A program made the position numbers and the translations under genes. This document shows, piece after piece, positions 1 through 7,962 of a stretch of 64,000 nt of DNA. Below the pieces are notes generated by a model, which saw only the letters and a program-made list of their open reading frames with translations, did not search any database and was not told where the DNA came from. This DNA comes from Bordetella parapertussis (lineage in GTDB: Bacteria; Pseudomonadota; Gammaproteobacteria; Burkholderiales; Burkholderiaceae_D), in contig CAMBFZ010000001.1 of NCBI GenBank assembly GCA_945866125.1, positions 1 to 64,000 of the forward strand. Direction: 5' to 3'. Every line of letters starts with the position of its first letter. Positions within the stretch are counted from its first letter, which is position 1.

Positions 1-153
1 GCGCTAGCCGATGAAGTGTGTGGCTTGCTGGATGATCCGGCTGCCAGAGCCCGACTAGGCGCGGGAGCCCGCCTGTTTGCACAAGAAAATTACGATCTTA
101 AAACGGTGTGTTTACCCAAGCAATTAGCTTGGGTGGCGAGTATGGCACCGTAG
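1..153 (+). CDS. Glycosyltransferase, C-terminal end (partial)
   Basis: Frame 1 is open from the window edge to a TAG at 151-153 and encodes about 50 residues. They read like the last helices of a group 1 (GT-B) glycosyltransferase: the stretch LLDDPAARARLGAGAR followed by a short tail is the usual end of that fold, where the final helix crosses back to the N-terminal domain. Such enzymes transfer a sugar from a nucleotide donor to a surface polysaccharide or lipid. The substrate cannot be told because the donor-binding motif lies outside the window. The gene converges on the protease gene, with 19 bases between the stops. Confidence 0.6.
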   Translation, partial: ALADEVCGLLDDPAARARLGAGARLFAQENYDLKTVCLPKQLAWVASMAP

Positions 154-172
154 GTGTTGATTCCTATGCGGC

Positions 173-1540
173 TCAGGCTACATAGGGATCATAAATAATC
201 CCGCTGCCGATTAGGCTTGCCACGGTAGCGACATTTTCATCTGACTCAGAAAAATCAGCCAAAACCTTTTGCCTGGTTTTCTCGGCATTATTAGTCAGCT
301 GATCGACCCACCATGCGTAGCCTTCTGTGTCGGGCGCGCGGTTGAGCACATTGTTGTAGAGCAGCGTGACGAAGGCGGTGTTGTCGGCGTCGCTGCCATA
401 CAGGGACCGAAATTCCTGGCTGTCGATGAAGCGTGCGGCAACCTCGACGATGTCCATGCCGGATGTCATCTTTGCCATCCAGTAGCCCAAACCCGGCGCA
501 TCCGGCGCGCGATCAAACGCGGCTTGGTAAATACGGTAAGCCTGACACGCTACCTTATCGGTGCCGAGCGCAATGGTCTGATCAGAAAACTTGACGCGTT
601 CAATGTGGGTCAACAGGTCGCTGCCATCAGTGCTGAGATTGTCTGTGATGCTGATCTGATCATTTGTGGTGGCGAGTGTGTAGTCGCTGCGCGTGCCGGT
701 ATAGATTGCCCAATCGGTGCCGTCGCCGCCGTCGAGTACATCATTGTCTGCACCACCGATGAGTGTGTCGTTGCCCGCGAGTGCGCTCAGGGTGTTGGCG
801 CCGGCCGAGCCCAAGAGTACGTCGGCTGCACTACTGCCAGCGCCAGTGGCGATGCCGTTATTGTTGAGCAGTGCATGCGTGAGCTCGGAGGCGACAAAGC
901 CGATGTCAGCCCATACTCCGCCTCCGGTGTCGCCGGCACTCTTGATACCGATGATCGTGTCACCGATGAGCAAAGGTCCACCTGAACTGCCCGGGCCGAT
1001 CGATGCTGCAGTCGAGACATAGGTGCCGGTCAGTGCTTGTCTGGTCACGGCGACGTAGCCGGCCATCATGCCGATGGAGCCCAGCGGGTAGCCTACTTCC
1101 AGTGCGGTGAGGGTACCGCCGTCGTAACCAAAATTTGTGTCGAGCACGCCGGTCTGCGCACCGATAGCGACCGACACGCCCAAGACCGCCATATCCCATT
1201 GCGATTCGGAGGCCCGAAAACTATCGTTGTACCGATCGGCATAAGCGCCGGGCCAGACTTTAATGATGGTTTGAAAATCGCTGGAGAGCTCGATGCCGGT
1301 TGATTCAAAGCGATCGGTGATGCTATTAAAGTCGGCACCAAAATAAAATTTGAATGACGCTGCAAAGCCGCCGGCGTCGGGGTCGTAGGCGCAATGCCCT
1401 GCTGTGATGATGTCGTTGTTGCCAATGACGGCGCAGGTGCCAACGGTGGTGGTGCCGTCGGGCCAGAGGCTTTCGATTAGGCCGATTGCTTGATACGGTG
1501 CAGCCGCACGCAGGGTACTGTTGACTTCGGAAATGCTCAT
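173..1540 (-). CDS. Trypsin-like serine protease with RTX and DUF4214 C-terminal module
   Basis: This 455-aa protein has a chymotrypsin-fold protease at about residues 10-230. The catalytic triad is readable: His49 in TAGHC, Asp116 in WDMAVLG and Ser186 in GPGSSGGP. A short RTX calcium-binding stretch follows (about 245-280, GNDTLIGG-type nonapeptides), then a DUF4214 domain (about 334-450). There is no N-terminal signal peptide, and RTX repeats are typical of type I secretion substrates. The gene lies 66 bases downstream of the T1SS operon on the same strand, so it is probably exported by that system as an extracellular endopeptidase. The last 200 residues resemble those of the protein at 7963-9048. 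Cleavage specificity is unknown. Confidence 0.85.
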   Translation of the reverse strand: MSISEVNSTLRAAAPYQAIGLIESLWPDGTTTVGTCAVIGNNDIITAGHCAYDPDAGGFAASFKFYFGADFNSITDRFESTGIELSSDFQTIIKVWPGAYADRYNDSFRASESQWDMAVLGVSVAIGAQTGVLDTNFGYDGGTLTALEVGYPLGSIGMMAGYVAVTRQALTGTYVSTAASIGPGSSGGPLLIGDTIIGIKSAGDTGGGVWADIGFVASELTHALLNNNGIATGAGSSAADVLLGSAGANTLSALAGNDTLIGGADNDVLDGGDGTDWAIYTGTRSDYTLATTNDQISITDNLSTDGSDLLTHIERVKFSDQTIALGTDKVACQAYRIYQAAFDRAPDAPGLGYWMAKMTSGMDIVEVAARFIDSQEFRSLYGSDADNTAFVTLLYNNVLNRAPDTEGYAWWVDQLTNNAEKTRQKVLADFSESDENVATVASLIGSGIIYDPYVA

Positions 1541-1606
1541 GCGCGCAGTGTAACTGATCAGATAAAAATCAATCCCGCAAAGTGCTAAAAAAAATTTACG
1601 GCGGTA

Positions 1607-2116
1607 TCAGTGCAGCATGCTCAGGTTTGGCGTTGTCGGCGGTGTGCCTGGGCTGGCGTCTAGCATCCAGCTTGGCCAGTGTGCCGTCGACCAGTCGCCC
1701 TTGCGAAACAGGGTCAGTATGATCTGCAAAATCTGCCGCAACTGCGCAGGGTTGAGCACCATGCGCGCGCGGCCTTCCCCGTCCAAATGAAACACCAGCT
1801 CGACTTTGTCGGCGGCCATATGAATGTCGACGACATCGATACGCGTTGCGCAGGTGTTGTCGGGCGTTTGAACGGGCGCGCTGGGCTCTTGCTGCAGCAC
1901 CGCGGCACTTTGCCGAAATGCCATCATCATGTCTTTGTCCGCCGCCGGTGGGATGGGGGTGGTTTTGTCCAGATGCCCGATTAAGGTACCGGCCAGACTT
2001 TTGCATAACCGGTGCGTGAGCCACATGAGAACAGGATCGCCTTGACGTGTTTGTGCCATCACGCAAATGCGATCTTCTTGCATCGAATAATCGAAGGTGA
2101 TTTTTTCAAGCAGCAT
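1607..2116 (-). CDS. Unrecognised 169-aa protein of the T1SS operon
   Basis: I do not recognise this family. The protein has no signal peptide and no clear membrane segment. It opens with an acidic and aromatic stretch containing SMQEDRICVMAQ, then a VLMWLTHRL motif, a proline-rich middle (about 55-85) and a beta-rich block (about 92-120, IDVVDIHMAADKVELVFHLD), followed by a helix that may pack against it. The composition suggests a soluble cytoplasmic protein. It begins 18 bases after the adaptor stop codon on the same strand, so it is almost certainly co-transcribed with the ABC transporters. A substrate-delivery or assembly role is only a guess. Confidence 0.7.
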   Translation of the reverse strand: MLLEKITFDYSMQEDRICVMAQTRQGDPVLMWLTHRLCKSLAGTLIGHLDKTTPIPPAADKDMMMAFRQSAAVLQQEPSAPVQTPDNTCATRIDVVDIHMAADKVELVFHLDGEGRARMVLNPAQLRQILQIILTLFRKGDWSTAHWPSWMLDASPGTPPTTPNLSMLH

Positions 2117-2134
2117 GACAATCCTGTGTAGTGT

Positions 2135-3532
2135 TTATTCTTCTTTAAGCGAGGCCGCAATCCGCTTGGTGAGCGGGTTGAGCAGATAGGTCAGCAGCGA
2201 GCGCTCGCCGGTTTTAATTAAGACCTCGGCAGGCATACCCGGTTGCATCGTGCGCGCCCCAAGCTTGGCGATGCCGGCTGGTGTGATCTCTACCCGGCCA
2301 AGATAATAAGACATCGGGCCGACGGCGGTGTTTTCGGTGAGGACGTCGGCAGAGATGGTGTTGAGTTTGCCTTCTACGACAAGCTGCGGCGAATGCGCAA
2401 AAGAAGAAAAACGCACCGATGTCATTTCGCCGGCACGCACGCGGTCAATCACGTGGGTGGGGATTTTGGTTTCTAAGACCAGACTTTCGTTGGCCGGCAC
2501 GATGTCCATGAGTTTTTGTCCGGGCCCGACGACGCCGCCGACAGAGCCGAGTGCAAGGCCGACGACTTGACCATCAATCGGCGCTTTGATGCTGATCCGG
2601 CCAAGGTCTGCGGTGATTGCGGCGAGACGTTCTTTGCCAGCCTGTACTTCGCGACGCACGTCGGCTAACTGCGCAGCGGACTCTTTCAGGAATTCTTCTT
2701 TGCGTTGTGCTGTGCGCATTTTTAGCTCAGCAATCGAGCGCTGACTGCGGGTACGATTGGCTTGTAACTCTGAGGTGATTGCCCGCAGTTCGGCTTGGGA
2801 TTGTTCGAGTTGCAGCGCCTGATTGCGCGGCGCATAACCGTCTGCGACGAGCGCGGAAATATTATTGAGCTGCTCCGTTTGTTTGGCTGCCTGGACGCTG
2901 CGACTGGCAATCTGGCTATTAAGCCCACCTTGCTGTGCCTCGAGCCCGGCGAGTGATTCCTGGGCGGCACCGATCTCGGCGCGAAATGCGTTGCGGCGCG
3001 CAGTAAAGAGCTGGGTCTGAATGACCATATGCTGCTTGACGACGGGGTCACTGGCGGCGGTGAGCAGGTCTGGGTGAAAGTCGATGGTGGCTCTGTCGCT
3101 GAGCTCGGCTAGTAGCCGGCTTTCTGCCGCGCGTTGGGCCATGTAATTTTGACGGATGGATTCAAAATTAGCGCGGGTGGCACCGTCATTGAGCTCGACT
3201 AAAACATCGCCCGCTTTGACTTGTTGCCCTTCTTTGACGCGCACTTTTTCAACGATGCCACCACTGACGTGTTGCACGGTTTTGCGTTTGGTGTCGATGG
3301 AGACGATTGCAGAGGCGGGTACGCCTTCGTCCAGCGGGGCATAAGCGGCCCACAGCAGGAAGCTGCCAAAGCCGACGATCAAGACCCAAAAACCCAAGCG
3401 GATGGTTTTGTTGGTGTCGGTTGGGAGCATGGTGTCGGTGACATCGGTAACGTCAGTAACATCGTTGGCAACGAGCGTGCTGCCGACTCGGCGCTGTGGG
3501 CTGTGTTTGCCGGGTGAGGTGAGGATGGTCAT
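2135..3532 (-). CDS. T1SS periplasmic adaptor, HlyD/PrtE family
   Basis: This 465-aa membrane fusion protein should link the inner-membrane ABC transporter to a TolC-type outer membrane channel. It has a cytoplasmic tail of about 45 residues, one transmembrane helix (about 46-64), a biotinyl-lipoyl half (VSGGIVEKVRVKEGQQVKAG, about 95-112), a long periplasmic coiled coil (about 115-300), the second lipoyl half (IKAPIDGQVVGLALGS) and a beta-barrel ending in MQPGMPAEVLIKTGERS, the usual end of PrtE-like adaptors. The cytoplasmic tail carries a three-fold Val-Thr-Asp repeat. Its ATG overlaps the stop codon of the upstream ATPase gene, which points to coupled translation. Confidence 0.93.
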   Translation of the reverse strand: MTILTSPGKHSPQRRVGSTLVANDVTDVTDVTDTMLPTDTNKTIRLGFWVLIVGFGSFLLWAAYAPLDEGVPASAIVSIDTKRKTVQHVSGGIVEKVRVKEGQQVKAGDVLVELNDGATRANFESIRQNYMAQRAAESRLLAELSDRATIDFHPDLLTAASDPVVKQHMVIQTQLFTARRNAFRAEIGAAQESLAGLEAQQGGLNSQIASRSVQAAKQTEQLNNISALVADGYAPRNQALQLEQSQAELRAITSELQANRTRSQRSIAELKMRTAQRKEEFLKESAAQLADVRREVQAGKERLAAITADLGRISIKAPIDGQVVGLALGSVGGVVGPGQKLMDIVPANESLVLETKIPTHVIDRVRAGEMTSVRFSSFAHSPQLVVEGKLNTISADVLTENTAVGPMSYYLGRVEITPAGIAKLGARTMQPGMPAEVLIKTGERSLLTYLLNPLTKRIAASLKEE

Positions 3533-5223
3533 TATGCAGTCCTTGTCTGTGCAATTTGTGTGGCGTTGCCGGGTGCGATTTTGCCGAATTGGGCGATGTT
3601 GCCGTCATTGAGCACGAGCACGCGGTCGGCTAGGGCGAGCAGGTTGCGCTGATGCAGAACCATGAAGACGGTTTTGCCGGCACGTTTGAGTTCGCCGATG
3701 GTTTTAAAGAGCGCGGCTTCACCGAGGTCGTCGAGGTTGGCGTTTGGTTCGTCGAGCACGATCAGGCTTGGTGAGCCATACACGGCGCGCGCCAGACCTA
3801 CCCGTTGGCGTTGACCACCAGAGAGCATTTTGCCGGCAATGCCCATGGGTGTGTCGTAGCCCATGGGCAGACGCAGGATCATGTCGTGGATATCGGTGCG
3901 GCGCGCTGCTTCGATCACAAGATCAGAATCGAGTTCACCAAAGCGACTGATGTTTTCAGCAACGCTGCCATCGAAGAGTTCGATGTCTTGCGGCAGATAG
4001 CCAATCTGGCTGCCGAGTTCGTTGCGTTCCCAATCGCGGATGTCGACGCCATCAAGTAGCACTTTGCCGGATACGTTGGGCCAGATGCCGATGATGCAGC
4101 GAGCGAGTGTTGATTTGCCAGCGCCGGAGGGGCCGATGATACCGATGATTTCGCCGGCTTCAAATTCGATGTCGAGACCTTTTAGGATCGGCGTTTTGCG
4201 GGCTTCGGCGGTGGCGACAAGTTTGCGCAGGCTGATTTGTCCCTCGACGGTGTCGGAACGGTAGCCGTTTTCTTGTTCGGGATAGGTGTCGAGCATGCCC
4301 TCGAGCCGGGTGAAGGCTAAGCGCGCTTCGATGAACTGCTTCCAGGTGCTCACTAGGGTGCTGATCGGGCGCAGTGCATTGGACATTAATGCGTTGGAGG
4401 CGATCATGCCACCGGCTGAGAGTTCGCCCCGTATTACGAGCCATGCGCCTAACGCGAGGATGAGTGATTGCTGGCTGTATTGAACGAATTTGGCGATAGC
4501 CTGAATCAGGTGCCCAGTGTCGTGGGCGGCGGTACGCCGCTGGATTTGGTTGGTGTAGATGCCTAGCCATCGGCGCCGCAAATGACCCAGCATACCGAGG
4601 GCTTCGACGATTTCGGCATTGCGTAGTTTGCCGGTGAGATAGCCGGTTGCTTCGGCTTCGCCATCGCTGGCACGTTCTTGTAGTTTGGCAGTAAGCAGGT
4701 GACTGACTACCGCGAGCGCGGCTAGAAATAAGGTGAAGCCTATCCCGACCCAGCCGAGTAGGGGATGCATGATGAAAAGAACAGCCAGATAAATCGGCGT
4801 CCAGGGCAAATCAAAAAAAGTGAAGATGCCATTGCCAGTTAAAAACTGACGCAGGTTGGTCAGATCCGAAAAGGCTTTGTTGCTGTTTGCGCCGCTTAGG
4901 TTAGCCTGAAAGCTGGCGTCAAAGACGCGTGAATTTAAATGCTCATCAAAGCGCACGCCGGCCCGTACCAGTAGTCGCGAGCGCAATAGTTCGGCAAAAG
5001 CCATCATGCCAACAAAGAGTGCTGCGATGAGGGTTAAGCTGATGAGAGTGAATTCACTCTGGCTTAACATCACCCGGTCAAATACTTGCAACATGTAGAG
5101 CGTGGGGGTGAGGGTGAGGATGTTGGCGATCATGCTGAAGATGCCAACCCAGAGAAATTCTTTGCGGAAGGTCCAGATGCTGCGACCTAGCGCACTGCTG
5201 GTAAAGATGCGGGACTGTTTCAT
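3532..5223 (-). CDS. T1SS permease/ATPase, PrtD family (second of pair)
   Basis: This 563-aa protein is a half-size ABC exporter of the PrtD class. An N-terminal membrane domain (about 20-300, with hydrophobic segments near 24-45, 58-80, 142-175 and 250-265) precedes a nucleotide-binding domain. Walker A is GPSGAGKS at 364-371, the signature LSGGQ at 467-471, Walker B ends in D491-E492 and the H-loop is H524, so the ATPase site looks complete. There is no N-terminal C39 peptidase domain, so the system is not of the bacteriocin type. It follows a second, equally complete ABC gene with a 4-base ATGA overlap, suggesting either a heterodimeric transporter or two alternative homodimers. Confidence 0.93.
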   Translation of the reverse strand: MKQSRIFTSSALGRSIWTFRKEFLWVGIFSMIANILTLTPTLYMLQVFDRVMLSQSEFTLISLTLIAALFVGMMAFAELLRSRLLVRAGVRFDEHLNSRVFDASFQANLSGANSNKAFSDLTNLRQFLTGNGIFTFFDLPWTPIYLAVLFIMHPLLGWVGIGFTLFLAALAVVSHLLTAKLQERASDGEAEATGYLTGKLRNAEIVEALGMLGHLRRRWLGIYTNQIQRRTAAHDTGHLIQAIAKFVQYSQQSLILALGAWLVIRGELSAGGMIASNALMSNALRPISTLVSTWKQFIEARLAFTRLEGMLDTYPEQENGYRSDTVEGQISLRKLVATAEARKTPILKGLDIEFEAGEIIGIIGPSGAGKSTLARCIIGIWPNVSGKVLLDGVDIRDWERNELGSQIGYLPQDIELFDGSVAENISRFGELDSDLVIEAARRTDIHDMILRLPMGYDTPMGIAGKMLSGGQRQRVGLARAVYGSPSLIVLDEPNANLDDLGEAALFKTIGELKRAGKTVFMVLHQRNLLALADRVLVLNDGNIAQFGKIAPGNATQIAQTRTA

Positions 5224-6980
5224 GCTGCGCCTTGGACGGCTGGGGCCGTTGGAATGGCTTGCGCCGTTTTTTGTAGTTGCGCCTTTTTGAGCGCATTGAG
5301 AATATCGTCACGTGGACCAAAGCCGGCGACCTGTCCGTCACGCAGTAAGAGGATCTTATCTGCAGCCGGCAGTACCGAGGTGCGGTGGGTGATGATGAGG
5401 GTGGTGCATCGTCGTTGCTTGAGCGCGAGGAGCATGCTGAGGAGCGCTTGCTCGCCTGCTTCGTCGAGGCTGGAGTTGGGCTCGTCAAGCAGGACGAAGG
5501 TGGGGTCGCCATAAATGGCGCGTGCCAGACCAACCCGTTGGCGCTGGCCGCCGGACAGAAATGCGCCGTCTTCGCCGATGCGGCTTTGGTAGCCTTCGGG
5601 TAGCGCATCGATGACAGCAGTGAGGCCGACGAGCTCGGCGGCTTCGCGCACTTTATCGAGATCGACTTCGCCAAAGCGGGCGATGTTTTCTGCGATCGTG
5701 CCGTCAAATAATTCGACGTTTTGCGGCAGGTAACCAATGTGCGGGCCAAGCTCTTCTTTGTTCCACGAAAAAATGTCAGCACCATCAAGCCGGACTTTGC
5801 CGCTGGCCGCAGGCCATATGCCCATGAGCAGTCGGGCCAGTGTGGTTTTGCCAGCAGCCGAAGGACCAATCAAGGCAATGGTCTCGCCCGGTGCCGCAGC
5901 GAAGGTGACGCCGCGAAGAATGGGAACGGGATTGCCCGGTGCGCCGGCCACGATGCCTTCGACGTTGAGCTGGCCGCTGGGTGCCGGCAGTGTCATGGTC
6001 TTTGCGCGTTCTGGGAAAGCCGACAAAAAGCTGTCGAGCCGCTGATACGCATCGCGGGCATTGACTACGGTGCGCCACTGCGCAATGACCTGTGCAAGTG
6101 GGGCGAGCACGCGCCCGCCGAGCGTGGAGGCGACGATCATCATGCCGCCGCCGCCCATCAACATACCTTTGACGGTGAGCCAGCACGACGCACCGAGGAT
6201 GACGGAGGTTTGCATGATTTGGATAAATTTGGAGGCAGCCGCGTTGGCGCCAGCGGTGTCGGATGCCTGGGCTTGCAGGGACAAAAATTTGCGCTGGCGT
6301 TTCATCCAGCGTTGATGAATGTTGGCCGTCATGCCCATGGCTGAGATGACCTGCGCATTGCGTAAGACGCCGCCTGCATAATTTTGTGCATCAATTGCTG
6401 CCTTGTTGGCTTCGGTGAGAACCGGTAAGGTCTTTTTTTCGGTGCGCACGCCGATCATGACTTGGACCACGGCGCCAAACAGCGCGAGCATCCCGAGCCA
6501 GGGGCTAATAATGAAGACCAAAATAAGAAAGATGAGTGAGGCGGGTGCATCCATCATCGCGGTGATGGCGGGTGACGCAATAAAATCGCGCACGGTTCGC
6601 AAGTCGTTAAAAGGCTGGGTGGTGCCACCGGGGATGTTGCGCAGATTGGCTTCGAAGGCCATGTCAAAGAGGCGGCTGCGCAATGCGGCATCGACGCGCT
6701 CGCCGGCCTGACGCATGAGCTTGCCGCGCACGACTTCGAGCGCTTCCATCACCACATAAATGCCGATGACGCAAATGATCAGCATGATGAGCGTAGTGGT
6801 GCTTCGGCTGTTGACTACCCGGTCATAGACTTCCAGCATAAACAAGGTAGGTGCCAGCATCAGCAAGCTGGTGATAAGGCTGAAATAAATGGCCTGGCGG
6901 TAGAGCGGTATTTGCTTGCGTATTTGCACCGCCAGCGGAGAGAGCTGTTGTGAAGATTGAGCGCGTTGGGCGGGAGTCAT
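5220..6980 (-). CDS. T1SS permease/ATPase, PrtD family (first of pair)
   Basis: This 586-aa ABC exporter has the same plan as its downstream neighbour: a membrane domain (about 28-300) and a nucleotide-binding domain with Walker A GPSAAGKT (372-379), signature LSGGQ (475-479), D499-E500 and H532. All catalytic elements appear intact in this copy too, so neither ATPase is an obvious degenerate partner. The tail after about residue 555 is alanine- and glutamine-rich and differs from the neighbour's. Its start overlaps the end of the TnpB-like gene by 4 bases (ATGA), and its own end overlaps the next ATPase gene in the same way, so the genes form a tightly coupled operon. Confidence 0.93.
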   Translation of the reverse strand: MTPAQRAQSSQQLSPLAVQIRKQIPLYRQAIYFSLITSLLMLAPTLFMLEVYDRVVNSRSTTTLIMLIICVIGIYVVMEALEVVRGKLMRQAGERVDAALRSRLFDMAFEANLRNIPGGTTQPFNDLRTVRDFIASPAITAMMDAPASLIFLILVFIISPWLGMLALFGAVVQVMIGVRTEKKTLPVLTEANKAAIDAQNYAGGVLRNAQVISAMGMTANIHQRWMKRQRKFLSLQAQASDTAGANAAASKFIQIMQTSVILGASCWLTVKGMLMGGGGMMIVASTLGGRVLAPLAQVIAQWRTVVNARDAYQRLDSFLSAFPERAKTMTLPAPSGQLNVEGIVAGAPGNPVPILRGVTFAAAPGETIALIGPSAAGKTTLARLLMGIWPAASGKVRLDGADIFSWNKEELGPHIGYLPQNVELFDGTIAENIARFGEVDLDKVREAAELVGLTAVIDALPEGYQSRIGEDGAFLSGGQRQRVGLARAIYGDPTFVLLDEPNSSLDEAGEQALLSMLLALKQRRCTTLIITHRTSVLPAADKILLLRDGQVAGFGPRDDILNALKKAQLQKTAQAIPTAPAVQGAA

Positions 6981-7606
6981 GCGGCGTGTCCTATGGAGGT
7001 CGTCTCTTGAGTGGGCTGGTCGTCGGTCAGTACCAGCACGTATTCGGGTAAGGCTTGATCGGTTTCTTCGCTGCTGTTTTCGGCTAAGGTAGAAAACAGA
7101 AACTGCAAATTGAATGCATCGCCACGCGACACCATGACGATCTCGCGTAATTTTTCGTTATGAAAACGCAGTTCGTCAGCGGGGTTGATGGTGAGCTGAA
7201 ATCGGATGCGGCCGTCGAGCGAGAACATCGAGATCTGGCCGGCTTTGATGTTGAGCGTGTGACGGTCAAAATAAACCGGCGCGCTTGGTGCAAATTGCAA
7301 TAAGGGCAGTGGCTTGCCTGCGAGCCGGGTCAGGTTAAAGGGGCTGGCGGGCGACTGAAAGACCAGACGGCTGCTGCGCGAGACGGAGTAAATGGCGTTG
7401 CAGACCATTTGTGAACCGAGCTGCGGAAAGCGCGCGCGCAGATTACGGTAGGTGAGATGGTGCAGGGTGACCCGGTTCCAGCATTTTGTCTCGCGCACGA
7501 TCGGTGAGAGTGCGTTGCATACCTCGGCAAATGCCTTTTGCAGATTACGCAATTGCGCAATCTGGGCAGGGCTGGCATTAAGAGGAATGACGAGAGGGGG
7601 CGACAT
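6977..7606 (-). CDS. Small protein resembling the N-terminal half of TnpB/OrfB, first gene of T1SS operon
   Basis: This 209-aa protein is the first gene of the secretion operon and overlaps the first ATPase gene by 4 bases. By eye, its motifs fall in the order seen in the N-terminal (WED/REC) half of IS605/IS1341-type TnpB proteins: KAFAEVCNALS (24-34), LHHLTYRNLRARF (48-60), then PVYFDRHTLNIKAG (110-123), ISMFSLDGRIRF (125-136) and SRGDAFNLQFLF (160-171). In TnpB the RuvC nuclease would begin close to where this protein ends. No RuvC domain follows, because the ATPase gene starts there. The similarity is recalled rather than computed. The function is unknown; a regulatory or RNA-binding role is speculative. 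Confidence 0.72.
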   Translation of the reverse strand: MSPPLVIPLNASPAQIAQLRNLQKAFAEVCNALSPIVRETKCWNRVTLHHLTYRNLRARFPQLGSQMVCNAIYSVSRSSRLVFQSPASPFNLTRLAGKPLPLLQFAPSAPVYFDRHTLNIKAGQISMFSLDGRIRFQLTINPADELRFHNEKLREIVMVSRGDAFNLQFLFSTLAENSSEETDQALPEYVLVLTDDQPTQETTSIGHAA

Positions 7607-7962
7607 GCTGAATTACTGGGTTAATAAAAATGCATGAATAAAAGTTCATATAGGATTATTCATATAGGATACTATTTTCGCGCAGAATGTGGAAGGAAAT
7701 AATGATTTTTGAGGATGCGTGATAAGTGTTTTCTAATTCCTTGCCAATTACTTGCGGATTATTTAATTATATTAATGACACTTTTCGGAGTTAATTTCAA
7801 AATTTGCCGACTCTTGTCTCTGTTCCCACGTCTTTCTATCAAGAGAGACGTGCTGATGACGATTATGAAAACATTGAACGGGGCGGGCTGCCGGATTATT
7901 TACCAACAGCCTGCAGATGGCCTACACTAAGAATTTGGTTATTTGCTATCAGAAGGAGCGGT
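7607..7962. other. Divergent intergenic region of the T1SS island
   Basis: About 356 AT-rich bases separate the minus-strand secretion operon from the plus-strand RTX gene and should hold promoters for both. The visible structure is a 12-base direct repeat at 7645-7670, just upstream of the operon, and a Shine-Dalgarno sequence AGAAGGAG at 7951-7958 before the GTG at 7963. A 24-codon frame at 7856-7930 has no convincing support. I see no terminator and no further gene. Confidence 0.5.
7645..7670. repeat. Tandem 12-base direct repeat upstream of T1SS operon
   Basis: TTCATATAGGAT occurs twice, at 7645-7656 and 7659-7670, with starts 14 bases apart. The pair lies 40-64 bases before the start codon of the first operon gene, overlapping the likely promoter. 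Spaced direct repeats of this kind often bind a dimeric regulator, but no family can be assigned. Confidence 0.55.

Noticed and set aside
269..985. 238-codon plus-strand ORF opposite the protease gene
   Set aside because: It lies wholly antisense to a gene with a readable catalytic triad, is Cys- and Val-rich without domain character, and has no ribosome-binding site.
3420..3475. Short tandem units as a CRISPR-like array
   Set aside because: The units are 9 bases long with no spacers, lie within a coding frame and encode Val-Thr-Asp; no CRISPR repeat was found anywhere in the window.
5078..5869. 263-codon minus-strand ORF across the ABC gene junction
   Set aside because: It is a frame shadow of the two ATPase genes, whose motifs are complete in their own frames.
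7856..7930. 24-codon ORF upstream of the RTX gene as a leader peptide
   Set aside because: It has no good Shine-Dalgarno sequence and no attenuator-like hairpins after it.
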